Of a DNA stretch of 64,000 bases, positions 44,499 to 52,359 are shown in pieces. The stretch's first letter is position 1. Each line of letters opens with the position of its first letter. The DNA is taken from positions 201,341 through 265,340 of the forward strand of contig CAWCRN010000030.1 of the NCBI GenBank assembly GCA_963797835.1, read 5' to 3'. The stretch is from JBDTSW01 sp963797835. Its GTDB lineage: Bacteria; Actinomycetota; Thermoleophilia; Solirubrobacterales; 70-9. Under the pieces are notes generated by a model that searched no databases, was not told where the DNA came from, and saw nothing but the letters and a program-made list of their open reading frames with translations. The translations under genes and the position numbers were made by a program.

Positions 44499-45033
44499 TC
44501 ACGGCGAGGTCACCTGCTCCCACACGACGTCGCCGTCGCACCATCGGGCCTGCTCGCCTGCCGGTGCCGGGTGGTCGACGCCCTGCTCGAGCGACGTCGT
44601 CTGCGGGTCGGCGAGCACCACGTCCCCGATGACGAGCGCCCGCGACTGCTCGCGCACCCGGCGGAACAGGTCGCGCTTACCCTCGTCGTCGAGGTGGTGC
44701 ACCGAGAGCACCGAGATCACCAGGTCCCACGGCCCGTCCGGCAGCGGGTCCTCCATCCGCGCGAGCCGCACGTCGATCCCCAGCTCCCGCGCGTGGAACA
44801 CCATCTCCGGCGTCGAGTCGAGCCCGGTGACCGCGGCGTCCGGATAGCGGTCGAGCAGGCGCCGGGTGGTCTCGCCGGTCCCGACGCCCAGCTCCAGGAC
44901 GCGGCCGGGAGCGAAGGGAACGGCGGCGATTGCGGCCTCCTGCAGCTCGGTCGTAGAGCGCGACGTCGCCGCGGATCTCCTCGAGATACGTCTCGGGGTT
45001 CAGGTGGAACTGTCCGCTCGCCTCAGTGGGCAC
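44499..45033 (-). CDS. Class I SAM-dependent methyltransferase
   Basis: About 178 residues. SAM-binding motif I is RVLELGVGTGETTRRLLDRY, motif II/acidic residue VTGLDSTPEM, and later LPDGPWDLVISVLSVHHLDD marks a class I small-molecule-type methyltransferase. One surplus C near 44949 breaks the frame just before motif I (DVALYD, then ELQEAAIAAVPFAPG). The GTG at 45033 is the preferred start; an ATG at 45063 shares its CATG with the divergent DUF177 gene. The substrate cannot be inferred. Confidence 0.75.
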
Positions 45034-45047
45034 GGCGGCTCCCGCGC

Positions 45048-45053
45048 TAGCCT
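45048..45053 (+). promoter_or_regulatory. -10 element of the DUF177 gene
   Basis: TAGCCT ends 8 bases before the ATG at 45062. Confidence 0.45.
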
Positions 45054-45061
45054 CGGCTGGC

Positions 45062-45574
45062 ATGGCCGCATCTAACACGATCGACCTCGCCGGCCTGCAG
45101 CTTCGGCCCGGGGAGGCGCGGCGGATCGAGCTGAGTCCGGGCACCGACGCCCTCTCCTACGGCGGCCAGACCTACGAGGTCTCGGTGCCTCAGGCCGCCC
45201 GGCTCGACGTCTCGAGAATGGCGGCCGGCCACGCACTTCACCTGCGTTTCACCGGGCGCCTGGCCGGGCCCTGCATGCGCTGCCTCGCGGACGCCGTGAT
45301 CGAGGTCGAGGTGGAGGCCAGGGAGGTCGACCAGCCCGGCGCCGGCGAGGAGCTGGAGAGCCCCTACGTCGACGGCGAGGAGCTCCGGGTCGGGGCCTGG
45401 GCCCACGACGCCCTGGCGCTCGCGCTCCCCGCGCAGCTCCTGTGCCGAGAGGACTGCGCCGGGCTCTGTCCGGTCTGCGGCGAGCCCCTCAACGACGCGG
45501 AGCCCGGTGCCCACGACCACCCGCGCGAGCCCGATCCGCGGTGGGACAAGCTGCGGGAGCTGAAGCTCGAATAG
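45062..45574 (+). CDS. yceD: DUF177 (YceD) family protein
   Basis: 170 residues. The core LHLRFTGRLAGPCMRCLADA with two cysteines, ALALALPAQLLCREDCAGLC and CPVCGEPLN is the YceD pattern, which places a four-cysteine cluster near the C-terminus. The family always sits upstream of rpmF, as here, and has been linked to 23S rRNA / ribosome assembly in plants and bacteria. The frame is intact. Confidence 0.85.
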   Translation: MAASNTIDLAGLQLRPGEARRIELSPGTDALSYGGQTYEVSVPQAARLDVSRMAAGHALHLRFTGRLAGPCMRCLADAVIEVEVEAREVDQPGAGEELESPYVDGEELRVGAWAHDALALALPAQLLCREDCAGLCPVCGEPLNDAEPGAHDHPREPDPRWDKLRELKLE

Positions 45575-45653
45575 CCCGGAGGCGCTGAAGCAGGGCAACG
45601 AGGCCATGCAGGCCTACCAGGCGGTTGATCGGGTAGGGCGCTAGCCCGGCAGC

Positions 45654-45659
45654 TACCAT
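45654..45659 (+). promoter_or_regulatory. -10 element of rpmF
   Basis: TACCAT ends 11 bases before the rpmF ATG. Confidence 0.5.
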
Positions 45660-45670
45660 TCCGCGCTCGC

Positions 45671-45886
45671 ATGGCCGTCCCGAAGAAGAGAACCTCGCGT
45701 ACCCGCCGCGACAAGCGCCGGGCGACGCACCGCGCGGCGAAGCCCCGCCTCAACGAGTGCCCTCGCTGCCACAGCCCCCGGCTTCCGCATCGCGTCTGCC
45801 CGACGTGCGGCACCTACGCCGGGCGTGAGGTGATCTCGCACGAGATCGGCGAGGGCGAGCCCGCCGGCGCCTCCTCGGAGGAGTAG
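45671..45886 (+). CDS. rpmF: 50S ribosomal protein L32
   Basis: 71 residues: AVPKKRTSRTRRDKRRATHR, then a four-cysteine zinc ribbon CPRCHSPRLPHRVCPTCGTY. A short acidic tail (GEGEPAGASSEE) is added. It is followed directly by plsX (stop and GTG share bases), the common rpmF-plsX unit of fatty-acid operons. Confidence 0.95.
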   Translation: MAVPKKRTSRTRRDKRRATHRAAKPRLNECPRCHSPRLPHRVCPTCGTYAGREVISHEIGEGEPAGASSEE

Positions 45887-46995
45887 TGGCCCCCGCCACG
45901 GGCTCGCCGGCCGCGGGCCGGCACCCGAGCGCGGGGTCAGATCCCCAGCGGGCGTCTGACCCCGCTTCCGCCGCCACCATCGCGCTCGACGGCCGCGGCG
46001 CCGAGCGCGGCGCCGATGTGGTCGTCGCGGGCGCCCTTGACGCCGCCGCCGACGGCATCCGCCTGAGGGTCTTCGGGGACCCGGGCCAGCTGCAGGCGCT
46101 CGCCGGCGCCGAGGGGGTCGAGGTGATCGATGCCCCCGGCGAGATCACCAATGACGATGAGCCCCTCGCGGCGGTCCGCTCCCGGGAGGATGCCTCGATC
46201 GTGCGCGCCGCCGCCGACGTCGCCGCCGGGAGCTCACAGGCATTGGTCAGTGCCGGCCCGACCGGGGCGACCATGACCTCGGCCCTGTTCGCGTTGCGGC
46301 GCAGCCAGGGGGTGCGCCGGCCCGCGCTGACGGTCCAGCTCGCGGTGCCCGGCCGCTCCGGCCCGCCCACGGTGCTGCTCGACGTCGGCGCCAACGCCGA
46401 GGCCCGCGCCGGCGACCTGGTGCAGTTCGCGCACATGGGCGCGGCGTTCTCCGAGGCGGTGCTCGGCGTTCCGGAGCCGCGAGTCGCCCTGCTCTCGGTC
46501 GGCGAGGAATCCGGGAAGGGGACCGTGCAGCTCGTGGACGCGCATGCGACGCTCGGCACGGCAACGGGCCTGCGGTTCATCGGAAACGTCGAGGGCCGCG
46601 ACCTGCTCGGGAATGGAGCGGACGTGATCGTCACCGATGGCTTCACCGGCAACGTCGTCCTGAAGACCATCGAGGGGACCGCCCGCGCGGTCGCGGCCGC
46701 CGTCTCCGGCGCCGCCCGCTCGAACCCCCTGGCGGCCGCGGGTGGCCTGCTGCTGCGGCCGGCCCTGGGCGGCCTGCGGCGCGAGATGGACCCCGACACC
46801 ACCGGCGGCGCGATCCTGCTGGGTCTGCGCGGCGTGGCCGTCGTCGCCCACGGCAGCTCGGGCCCGGACGGGGTCGCGAACGCGATCAGGCTTGCCGCGC
46901 GCGCGGTCGAGCAGCGTGCCGTGGAGCGCACGGCGGAGCTCCTGGAGCGCTCGGGCGCCACACGGGGCGGCCTGCGTGATAGGAACGGTGGGTGA
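45886..46995 (+). CDS. plsX: Phosphate acyltransferase PlsX
   Basis: Converts acyl-ACP to acyl-phosphate for phospholipid synthesis; 369 residues. Conserved parts: VVVAGALDAAADGIRLRVFG, DASIVRAAADVAAGSSQALV with SAGPTGATMTSALFALRR, TVLLDVGANAEARAGDLVQF and VTDGFTGNVVLKTIEGTARA. Two oddities: the usual DAMGGDxxP near the start is replaced by IALDGRGAERGAD, and a ~30-residue N-terminal extension is encoded partly by an 11-bp inverted repeat. A downstream GTG could be the real start, but none lies closer to IALDG without losing the extension. The plsX-acpP-rnc-smc order is canonical. Confidence 0.88.
   Translation: MAPATGSPAAGRHPSAGSDPQRASDPASAATIALDGRGAERGADVVVAGALDAAADGIRLRVFGDPGQLQALAGAEGVEVIDAPGEITNDDEPLAAVRSREDASIVRAAADVAAGSSQALVSAGPTGATMTSALFALRRSQGVRRPALTVQLAVPGRSGPPTVLLDVGANAEARAGDLVQFAHMGAAFSEAVLGVPEPRVALLSVGEESGKGTVQLVDAHATLGTATGLRFIGNVEGRDLLGNGADVIVTDGFTGNVVLKTIEGTARAVAAAVSGAARSNPLAAAGGLLLRPALGGLRREMDPDTTGGAILLGLRGVAVVAHGSSGPDGVANAIRLAARAVEQRAVERTAELLERSGATRGGLRDRNGG
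45931..45965 (+). repeat. 11-bp inverted repeat inside the plsX 5' coding region
   Basis: GCGGGGTCAGA (45931-45941) and TCTGACCCCGC (45955-45965) are perfect complements around 13 bases. They encode AGSDP and SDPAS of the atypical N-terminal extension. GGGGTCAGA-type palindromes recur in some bacterial genomes as REP-like elements; only this copy was noticed here. Confidence 0.6.
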
Positions 46996-47001
46996 TGCGC
47001 G

Positions 47002-47253
47002 ATGAGCCTTGATCGAGATCAGGTCCTGACGAAGGTGCGCGAGCACCTCTCGGCCGAGCTCGAGGTGCCAGCCGAGCAGATCCAGCCGGGCACCCGCTTC
47101 CGCGAGGACCTCGACGCCGACTCACTGGATCTCTACGAGCTGGTGATGGAGCTGGAGGACACGTACGGGGTCACCGTGAGCGAGCAGGATGCCGCCGGCA
47201 TCGCGACCGTCTCGGATGCGGTCGACTTCGTCGTCGAGCGCCTGCCGGCATAA
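47002..47253 (+). CDS. acpP: Acyl carrier protein
   Basis: 83 residues. The phosphopantetheine serine is in LDADSLDLYELVMELEDTYG (DSL motif), and the C-terminus TVSDAVDFVVERL is typical. It lies 6 bases after plsX and 14 bases before rnc. Confidence 0.94.
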   Translation: MSLDRDQVLTKVREHLSAELEVPAEQIQPGTRFREDLDADSLDLYELVMELEDTYGVTVSEQDAAGIATVSDAVDFVVERLPA

Positions 47254-47267
47254 CCACCACCGCGGCC

Positions 47268-48006
47268 ATGACATCGTCCATCCGCAGGTTCGCCCGCCGT
47301 CTGGGGCCATCGGCGTCCCCGGCCGAAGTCGAGCCCAGCGAGCCTGCGCCGGCTGATCGATGCGCTCCCGTCCGAGCTGCGGCAGCGAGCGCTCACGCAC
47401 TCGTCGTGGGTCGCCAAGCGGGTCGACTCCTACGGCCGCCTCGCCTTCCTTGGCGACAGCGTGCTCGGCGTCGCCGTCGCGGAACACCTCTTCCGCGCCA
47501 ACCCGCGCGCCGACATCGGCCGCCTCACCAAGGTCCACGGACAGGCGGTGAGCGGCCGGGCCTGCGCCGCCGTAGCCGCCGAGCTGGGATTGCCGGAGAT
47601 GGTCCGGGAGGCGGGGACGGGGACGCCGGACGGGGGCATCGACGTCGGCGCGCTCCTGGCCTCCGAGCGGGCCCTGGCCTCGGTCTGCGAGGCGGCGATC
47701 GGGGCCTGCTACCTCCACCACGGGTTCGAGCCGACCGCCGAGGCGACCGTCGCGGCCTTCGCCGAGCAGATCGAGATCGCGACCGAGACGCTGCTCGACT
47801 ACAAGTCGGCGCTCCAGGAGCGGTTGGCGCGCGACGGGGCCCGCGTAAGCTACGACGTCACGAGCGAGGTGGGTCCCGCACACGACCGCCGCTTCGAGGT
47901 TGACGCCCGCGTCGACGGCGAGGTGGTCGGGCGTGGCTCGGGCCGTAGCAAGAAGGCCGCGGAGCAGGAGGCGGCCGCCCAGGCGCTGGAGGAGCTCGAC
48001 CCGTAG
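47268..48006 (+). CDS. rnc: Ribonuclease III family protein with altered active site
   Basis: About 245 residues. The RNase III fold is clear: ALTHSSWVAKRVDSYGRLAF with LGDSVLGVAVAEHL, then LASVCEAAIGACYLHHGF, and a complete C-terminal dsRNA-binding domain (DYKSALQERLARDGARVSYD, GRGSGRSKKAAEQEAAAQAL). The usual NERLEFLGD is here YGRLAFLGD and the usual ADxxEA is ASVCEA, so the metal ligands equivalent to E. coli Glu38 and Asp114 are Gly and Ser, while Asp45 and Glu117 remain. A surplus C near 47345 joins the start (MTSSIRRFARRLGPSA) to LRRLIDALPSELRQ. Whether it cuts dsRNA normally is open. Confidence 0.88.
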
Positions 48007-48087
48007 GGAACACCCCGCGCGCGGCGAAGACCGCACCCAGCGAAAACCCGTCCGAACCGACAGCGACCCTTCCCAGCTCAGAGCGTC

Positions 48088-48093
48088 TAGCCG
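48088..48093 (+). promoter_or_regulatory. Possible -10 element of smc
   Basis: TAGCCG ends 5 bases before the smc ATG; a weaker match than the others, and rnc-smc read-through is also possible. Confidence 0.3.
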
Positions 48094-48098
48094 CAGCC

Positions 48099-50444
48099 AT
48101 GCATCTCAGCTCGATCACCATCAAGGGCTTCAAGTCCTTCCCGGATCGCACCCGTCTGGTCTTCTCGCCGGGCGTCAGCGTCATCGTCGGCCCGAACGGG
48201 TGCGGCAAGTCGAACATCACCGACGCCGTGCTCTGGGCACTGGGGGAGCAGAGCCCGCTGGCGGTTCGAGGCCAGTCCATGCAGGACATGGTGTTCGCCG
48301 GAGGCGAGGGCCGGGGCCCGGGCCGCTACGCCGAGGTCGAGGTCGTGCTCGACACGGACGGCGCCGGCGACTTCTCCGAGATCGCCATCCGCCGCCGCCA
48401 CGACCGCTCCGGCGAAGGCGGCTACTGGATGAACGGCGCACGTTGCCGCCTCACCGACATCGCCGAGAACCTCTCCGACGCCAACCTCGGCCGCGAGATG
48501 CACTCGGTGATCAGCCAGGGCCGGGTGGAGGAGATCGTCCACTCCAAGCCTCGCGATCGCCGCCTGCTCGTCGAGGAGGCCGCGGGCCTCGGCAAGCACC
48601 GCAAGCGCCGCCGCCGCGCCCAGCTCAAGCTGGAGCGCACCCGCGACAACCTCGACCGGGCCCTCGATGTCGAACGCGAGGCGCGCAGCCGCCTGCGCCC
48701 GCTGAAGCGCCAGGCGCAGGCCGCCGACATCCACGCCCGCATCGAGCGCGACGCCGATGAGCTGCGCGCCCGGCTGCTCGCATCCGAGCTCGGCGGCCAC
48801 GGTGCCGGCCTCGCCGATGCCGAGGCCGTGGCGGCGAAGGCGCGGGCCGCGAGAGACGAGATCGAGGGCGAGCTGAGCGCGGTCAACGCCCGCCGCAGCG
48901 CGGCAGAGGAGCGGCTCGCCGCCCGCGACCGCGAGCGCACCGAGGCCTGGGGCCGACTCACCGCCGTCCGCGCCGCCCACGAGCGCCTGATGGTTCGGGC
49001 CGAGGCGCTCGCCTCGAGCCGCACCCGGATGGCCGCGGACCTGGACCGCAGGCGCGCCGCCCTCGGGGCGCTGGCGGAGGCGGCGGGCCGAGGCGACCGC
49101 ACAGCGGCGATCGAGACCGGGATGAAGCGCATCGGCGACGCGCTCGGCCAGGCGGCCACCGCCCACGAGCGCGCGCTCGCGGCTGGCGAGGCCGGGGAGC
49201 GGGCGGCGCGAGTCGGGGAGGTCCGGGAGGCCGCCGATACCGCGGCCGCGGAGGCCCGCCGAGTGGAGAGCGCGCTCGACCAGGGCCGCCAGGACACCCT
49301 TCGCGCGCGGATCTCCGAGCGCGAGGCGGTGCTGCGGTCGGTCGGGGAGCTGTGCGAGGCGGTCGCGGACGCGCGCGACGCGGCCGGCGAGCGCGCATCC
49401 GTGCTCGAGTCCGGAATGCTTGCCCAGGGAGCAGGCGACGACGTCGCCGAGGAGCTCCGCGCCTGCTCGAAGGTCGAGGCCGAGCTTCAGACACGCCTTC
49501 GCGGGATCGGCGAGCAGGTAACGAGCGCCGAGGTCGAGGCCGCGCACCTCCGCGATCGCCGCGACGAGTCGGCCGCCGAGCTGGCGCGGATCGCCGAGCG
49601 CCTCGAGCGGCAGATCGACCCGGAGACCTCCCCGATGCCGGACTCCGAGCGCGAGGAGATCGAGACGAAGCTCGAGCGCCTGGGGCGACGCCGCGAGCAG
49701 CTGGGGCCCGTCAACCCGCTCGCCGAGCGCGAGTACGAGGAGGCGCTGGCGCATGTGACCGAGCTCGAGGAGCAGCGCGCCGACCTGGAGTCGGCGTTGG
49801 CGGAGCTGGAGGGCCTGATCCGCGAGACGGACCGTCGGATCGAGGAGGCGTTCGAGGAGACGTTCGAGGCGGCCCAGCAGAACTTCTCGGAGCTGGTCGA
49901 GCACCTGTTCCCGGGCGGCCGCGGCCGCCTGCGCCTCGTATCCGAGCGTGGCCCGAAGCCCGTCCTCGGCGGCGCCGAGCCGGACAAGCGCGACGAGGTC
50001 GCCGCCGAGGACGCGCCCGACGACGAGGGCTCTGCCGACGAGTTCGCCGGGCAGGGGGTGGAGATCGAGGTGACCCCTGCCGGGAAGGCGACGCGCAGGC
50101 TGTCGCTGCTCTCCGGGGGCGAGAAGTCGCTGGTCGCGCTCGCCTTCGTCTTCTCGGTGTTTCTCGCGCGGCCGTCGCCCTTCTACATCCTCGACGAGGT
50201 CGAGGCGGCGCTCGACGACGCCAACATCGACCGCTTCCTCCAGCTCGTCGACCGCTTCGCCGACCGCGCCCAGTTCATCATCGTCACCCACCAGAAGCGC
50301 ACGATGGACGCCGCCGACGTGCTCTACGGCGTCTCGATGGGCGGGGGCGGCATCACGAAGGTGATCTCGCGCCGGATGCCCCGCGAGGGGGACGGCGAGC
50401 AGGTGGAACTGGCGGCCGCCGAGTCCGAGGCCGAGGCGGCGTAG
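48099..50444 (+). CDS. smc: Chromosome segregation SMC protein lacking a recognisable hinge
   Basis: 781 residues in one intact frame. N-terminal head (1-~165): KGFKSFPDRTRLVF, Walker A VGPNGCGKSNITDAVLWALG, Q-loop MHSVISQGRVEEI. C-terminal head (~603-781): LFPGGRGRLRLV, signature LSLLSGGEKSLVALAFVFSV, Walker B PFYILDEVEAALDDANIDRF. The neck motifs LRPLKRQAQAADIHARIERD and RREQLGPVNPLAEREYEEAL fit true SMC, not RecN or SbcC. Typical bacterial SMC has ~1,150-1,190 residues with a ~150-residue hinge in the middle. Here residues ~165-602 are continuous Ala/Arg/Glu-rich coiled coil with only Gly-rich breaks near 327 and 438; none of the hinge's conserved glycine motifs appears. Position after rnc supports orthology. 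ScpA and ScpB are at 11914-13203. Confidence 0.85.
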   Translation: MHLSSITIKGFKSFPDRTRLVFSPGVSVIVGPNGCGKSNITDAVLWALGEQSPLAVRGQSMQDMVFAGGEGRGPGRYAEVEVVLDTDGAGDFSEIAIRRRHDRSGEGGYWMNGARCRLTDIAENLSDANLGREMHSVISQGRVEEIVHSKPRDRRLLVEEAAGLGKHRKRRRRAQLKLERTRDNLDRALDVEREARSRLRPLKRQAQAADIHARIERDADELRARLLASELGGHGAGLADAEAVAAKARAARDEIEGELSAVNARRSAAEERLAARDRERTEAWGRLTAVRAAHERLMVRAEALASSRTRMAADLDRRRAALGALAEAAGRGDRTAAIETGMKRIGDALGQAATAHERALAAGEAGERAARVGEVREAADTAAAEARRVESALDQGRQDTLRARISEREAVLRSVGELCEAVADARDAAGERASVLESGMLAQGAGDDVAEELRACSKVEAELQTRLRGIGEQVTSAEVEAAHLRDRRDESAAELARIAERLERQIDPETSPMPDSEREEIETKLERLGRRREQLGPVNPLAEREYEEALAHVTELEEQRADLESALAELEGLIRETDRRIEEAFEETFEAAQQNFSELVEHLFPGGRGRLRLVSERGPKPVLGGAEPDKRDEVAAEDAPDDEGSADEFAGQGVEIEVTPAGKATRRLSLLSGGEKSLVALAFVFSVFLARPSPFYILDEVEAALDDANIDRFLQLVDRFADRAQFIIVTHQKRTMDAADVLYGVSMGGGGITKVISRRMPREGDGEQVELAAAESEAEAA

Positions 50445-50456
50445 CCGCGGCCGGGG

Positions 50457-51284
50457 TCAGCCCGTCGAGATCCGCCAGCCGTAGGCCCCCGCGCCGCCGA
50501 TCGCTGCCAGCAGCACGAGCAGCGTCACACCGCCGCCGGACGAGAGGTCGGCCTCCTCACCGAAGCGCGCCAGCGCCACCGCCGCGAGCGCGACGAAGGC
50601 GAGGGGGACGTAGGTACCCAGCCTGATGCGACTGCGGTCGTCCTCCCAGCGAATCGTCAACAGCAGGCCGCCGACCGCCACGAGCCAGGCGGCGATGGCG
50701 CGGCCGGTCAGCTCGGTCAGCGCCCAGGGCCAGTGCTCCGCAACCTCGAGCGGCGCCACGAACATCACCGCGCCGAGCGCGATCAGGACACCACCCAGGG
50801 CGGCGAGCACGGCCCGGAAGGCGCCCGGGAGACGTGCGGTCCGGGGCGGGTCGGCCCCGGGCTCGCGAAGCTGGCGCCAGTACGCCCAGGTGAGAGCCGG
50901 CGGCTCGAGCACGTAGACGATCAGCCAGACCCAGCCCGCCGCCTGGGCCTTGAAGCCCCCCTCGTCCAGGTGGAAGAGGTCCAGGTGGAGCAGGGTCGCG
51001 AGCAGCGTCAGCCAAACGAACGCGAGGACTCCCGGGACGCCGAGGCGGGCGCGGGCCCACGTCTGCTCCCGGGCGCTCAGAAGGGCCAGGATCGAGGCCG
51101 ACCAGTAGAACGAGCCGATGAAGGCCGCGCTCAGGCGCGAGTCGATCGTCCAGGCGAAGATCTCGTCGGTTCGGTCGGCGAAGACCCAGAGCTGAAGCCC
51201 GGCGACGAGGACGAAGAACCCGCCCACGTAGAGGATCGCGCGCATCGGCCAGATCAGGGAGCGCTCTGTCGAGGGCTGGCTCAT
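50457..51284 (-). CDS. Multi-pass membrane protein of unknown function
   Basis: 275 residues with about seven or eight hydrophobic segments (AILYVGGFFVLVAGLQLWVF, FIGSFYWSASILALLSA, VLAFVWLTLLATLLHLDLFH, WVWLIVYVLEPPALTWAYW, VLAALGGVLIALGAVMFVAP and three more). No family is recognised. It is inserted on the opposite strand between smc and ftsY, which are normally adjacent, so it is lineage-specific at this spot. The start is the ATG at 51284, 35 bases from ftsY, divergent. Confidence 0.7.
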   Translation of the reverse strand: MSQPSTERSLIWPMRAILYVGGFFVLVAGLQLWVFADRTDEIFAWTIDSRLSAAFIGSFYWSASILALLSAREQTWARARLGVPGVLAFVWLTLLATLLHLDLFHLDEGGFKAQAAGWVWLIVYVLEPPALTWAYWRQLREPGADPPRTARLPGAFRAVLAALGGVLIALGAVMFVAPLEVAEHWPWALTELTGRAIAAWLVAVGGLLLTIRWEDDRSRIRLGTYVPLAFVALAAVALARFGEEADLSSGGGVTLLVLLAAIGGAGAYGWRISTG

Positions 51285-51304
51285 CGCCGGAATGCTCCTA
51301 GGTT

Positions 51305-51310
51305 TAGCCT
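51305..51310 (+). promoter_or_regulatory. -10 element of ftsY
   Basis: TAGCCT ends 9 bases before the ftsY GTG. Confidence 0.5.
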
Positions 51311-51319
51311 GCGATCGTC

Positions 51320-52318
51320 GTGGCGACGACCTGGCAGCAGGCGGTGGATACCGGTTCCGAGCCCACGGCGGCCTCGAATGCCGCCGCGGCCGGGGTCGAA
51401 CCAGAGCGTCGTGGGGCCTTCCGGCGCCTGCGCGAATCGCTTTCGCGCAGCCGCCAGGCGCTGCAGGCCGAGCTCTCGGCCAGCGTCGCCGACCGGATCG
51501 ACGGCGAGGCGTTCGAGCGGATCGAGGAGGCTCTGATCATGGCCGATCTGGGCGCGCCGGCCACGGCGGACGTCGTGGGGCGGCTCGAGGCTGAGGTGGA
51601 GGCGGGCGAGCTCACCGGGGGCGAGGCGGTGCGCGCGCGCCTGGTCGAGCTGCTCGCCGGCCTGGCCGAGAGCGACGCACAGCGCATCGACCTCACCGCA
51701 CGGCCGGCGGTCGTGATGGTCGTCGGCGTGAACGGCACGGGGAAGACCACGACGATCGGCAAGCTTGCGTGGCACCTGCGCGAGGAGCTCGGCCTTTCGG
51801 TGATGGTCGCCGCGGCCGACACCTACCGTGCCGCCGCGATCGAGCAGCTCGAGACGTGGGCGGAGCGCTCGGGCGTCGAGATGGTCAAGGGCGCCCCGGG
51901 CGGCGACGCCGGAGCCGTCGTCTTCGACGCCATCGCGGCGGCGGAGGCGCGCGACATCGACGTCGTGATCGCCGACACGGCCGGGCGCCTCCATACCCAC
52001 GGCAACCTGATGGATGAGCTGACGAAGGTCCGGCGGGTCACGTCGAAGCGGCTCGAGGGCGCGCCCCACGAGACCCTCCTCGTCGTCGACGCCACGACCG
52101 GGCAAAACGGGCTGCGCCAGGCGCACTCCTTCGCCGAGGCCGTCGACGTCACCGGGGTCGTCCTGACCAAGCTCGACGGCACAGCCAAGGGCGGGATCGC
52201 TCTCGCCATCTCCCGTGAGCTTGGGATCCCGGTCAAGCTGATCGGGGTGGGGGAGGGGATCGAGGACCTGCGGCCGTTCGACGCGCCCGAGTTCGCGACC
52301 GCCCTGGTCGGCGCCTGA
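51320..52318 (+). CDS. ftsY: Signal recognition particle receptor FtsY
   Basis: 332 residues. The N domain begins FRRLRESLSRSRQALQAELS. The G domain has G1 VVGVNGTGKTTTIGKLAWHL, G2 AADTYRAAAIEQLETWAE, G3 DTAGRLHTHGNLMDEL, G4 LTKLDGTAKGGIALAISREL and closing GVGEGIEDLRPFDAPEFATA. Only a ~35-residue acidic-poor N-terminal part precedes the N domain, so there is no long A domain. ffh follows 41 bases downstream. Confidence 0.95.
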   Translation: MATTWQQAVDTGSEPTAASNAAAAGVEPERRGAFRRLRESLSRSRQALQAELSASVADRIDGEAFERIEEALIMADLGAPATADVVGRLEAEVEAGELTGGEAVRARLVELLAGLAESDAQRIDLTARPAVVMVVGVNGTGKTTTIGKLAWHLREELGLSVMVAAADTYRAAAIEQLETWAERSGVEMVKGAPGGDAGAVVFDAIAAAEARDIDVVIADTAGRLHTHGNLMDELTKVRRVTSKRLEGAPHETLLVVDATTGQNGLRQAHSFAEAVDVTGVVLTKLDGTAKGGIALAISRELGIPVKLIGVGEGIEDLRPFDAPEFATALVGA

Positions 52319-52345
52319 CGTCCGGGCGCGCCGCGTCCTGCGCTC

Positions 52346-52351
52346 TAAGCT
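52346..52351 (+). promoter_or_regulatory. -10 element of ffh
   Basis: TAAGCT ends 8 bases before the ffh ATG. Confidence 0.5.
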
Positions 52352-52359
52352 GGACGCCC

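Noticed and set aside
48087..50291. 734-codon open frame on the strand opposite smc
   Set aside because: Produced by G/C-rich third positions; its product has no domain and the smc strand carries all conserved motifs.
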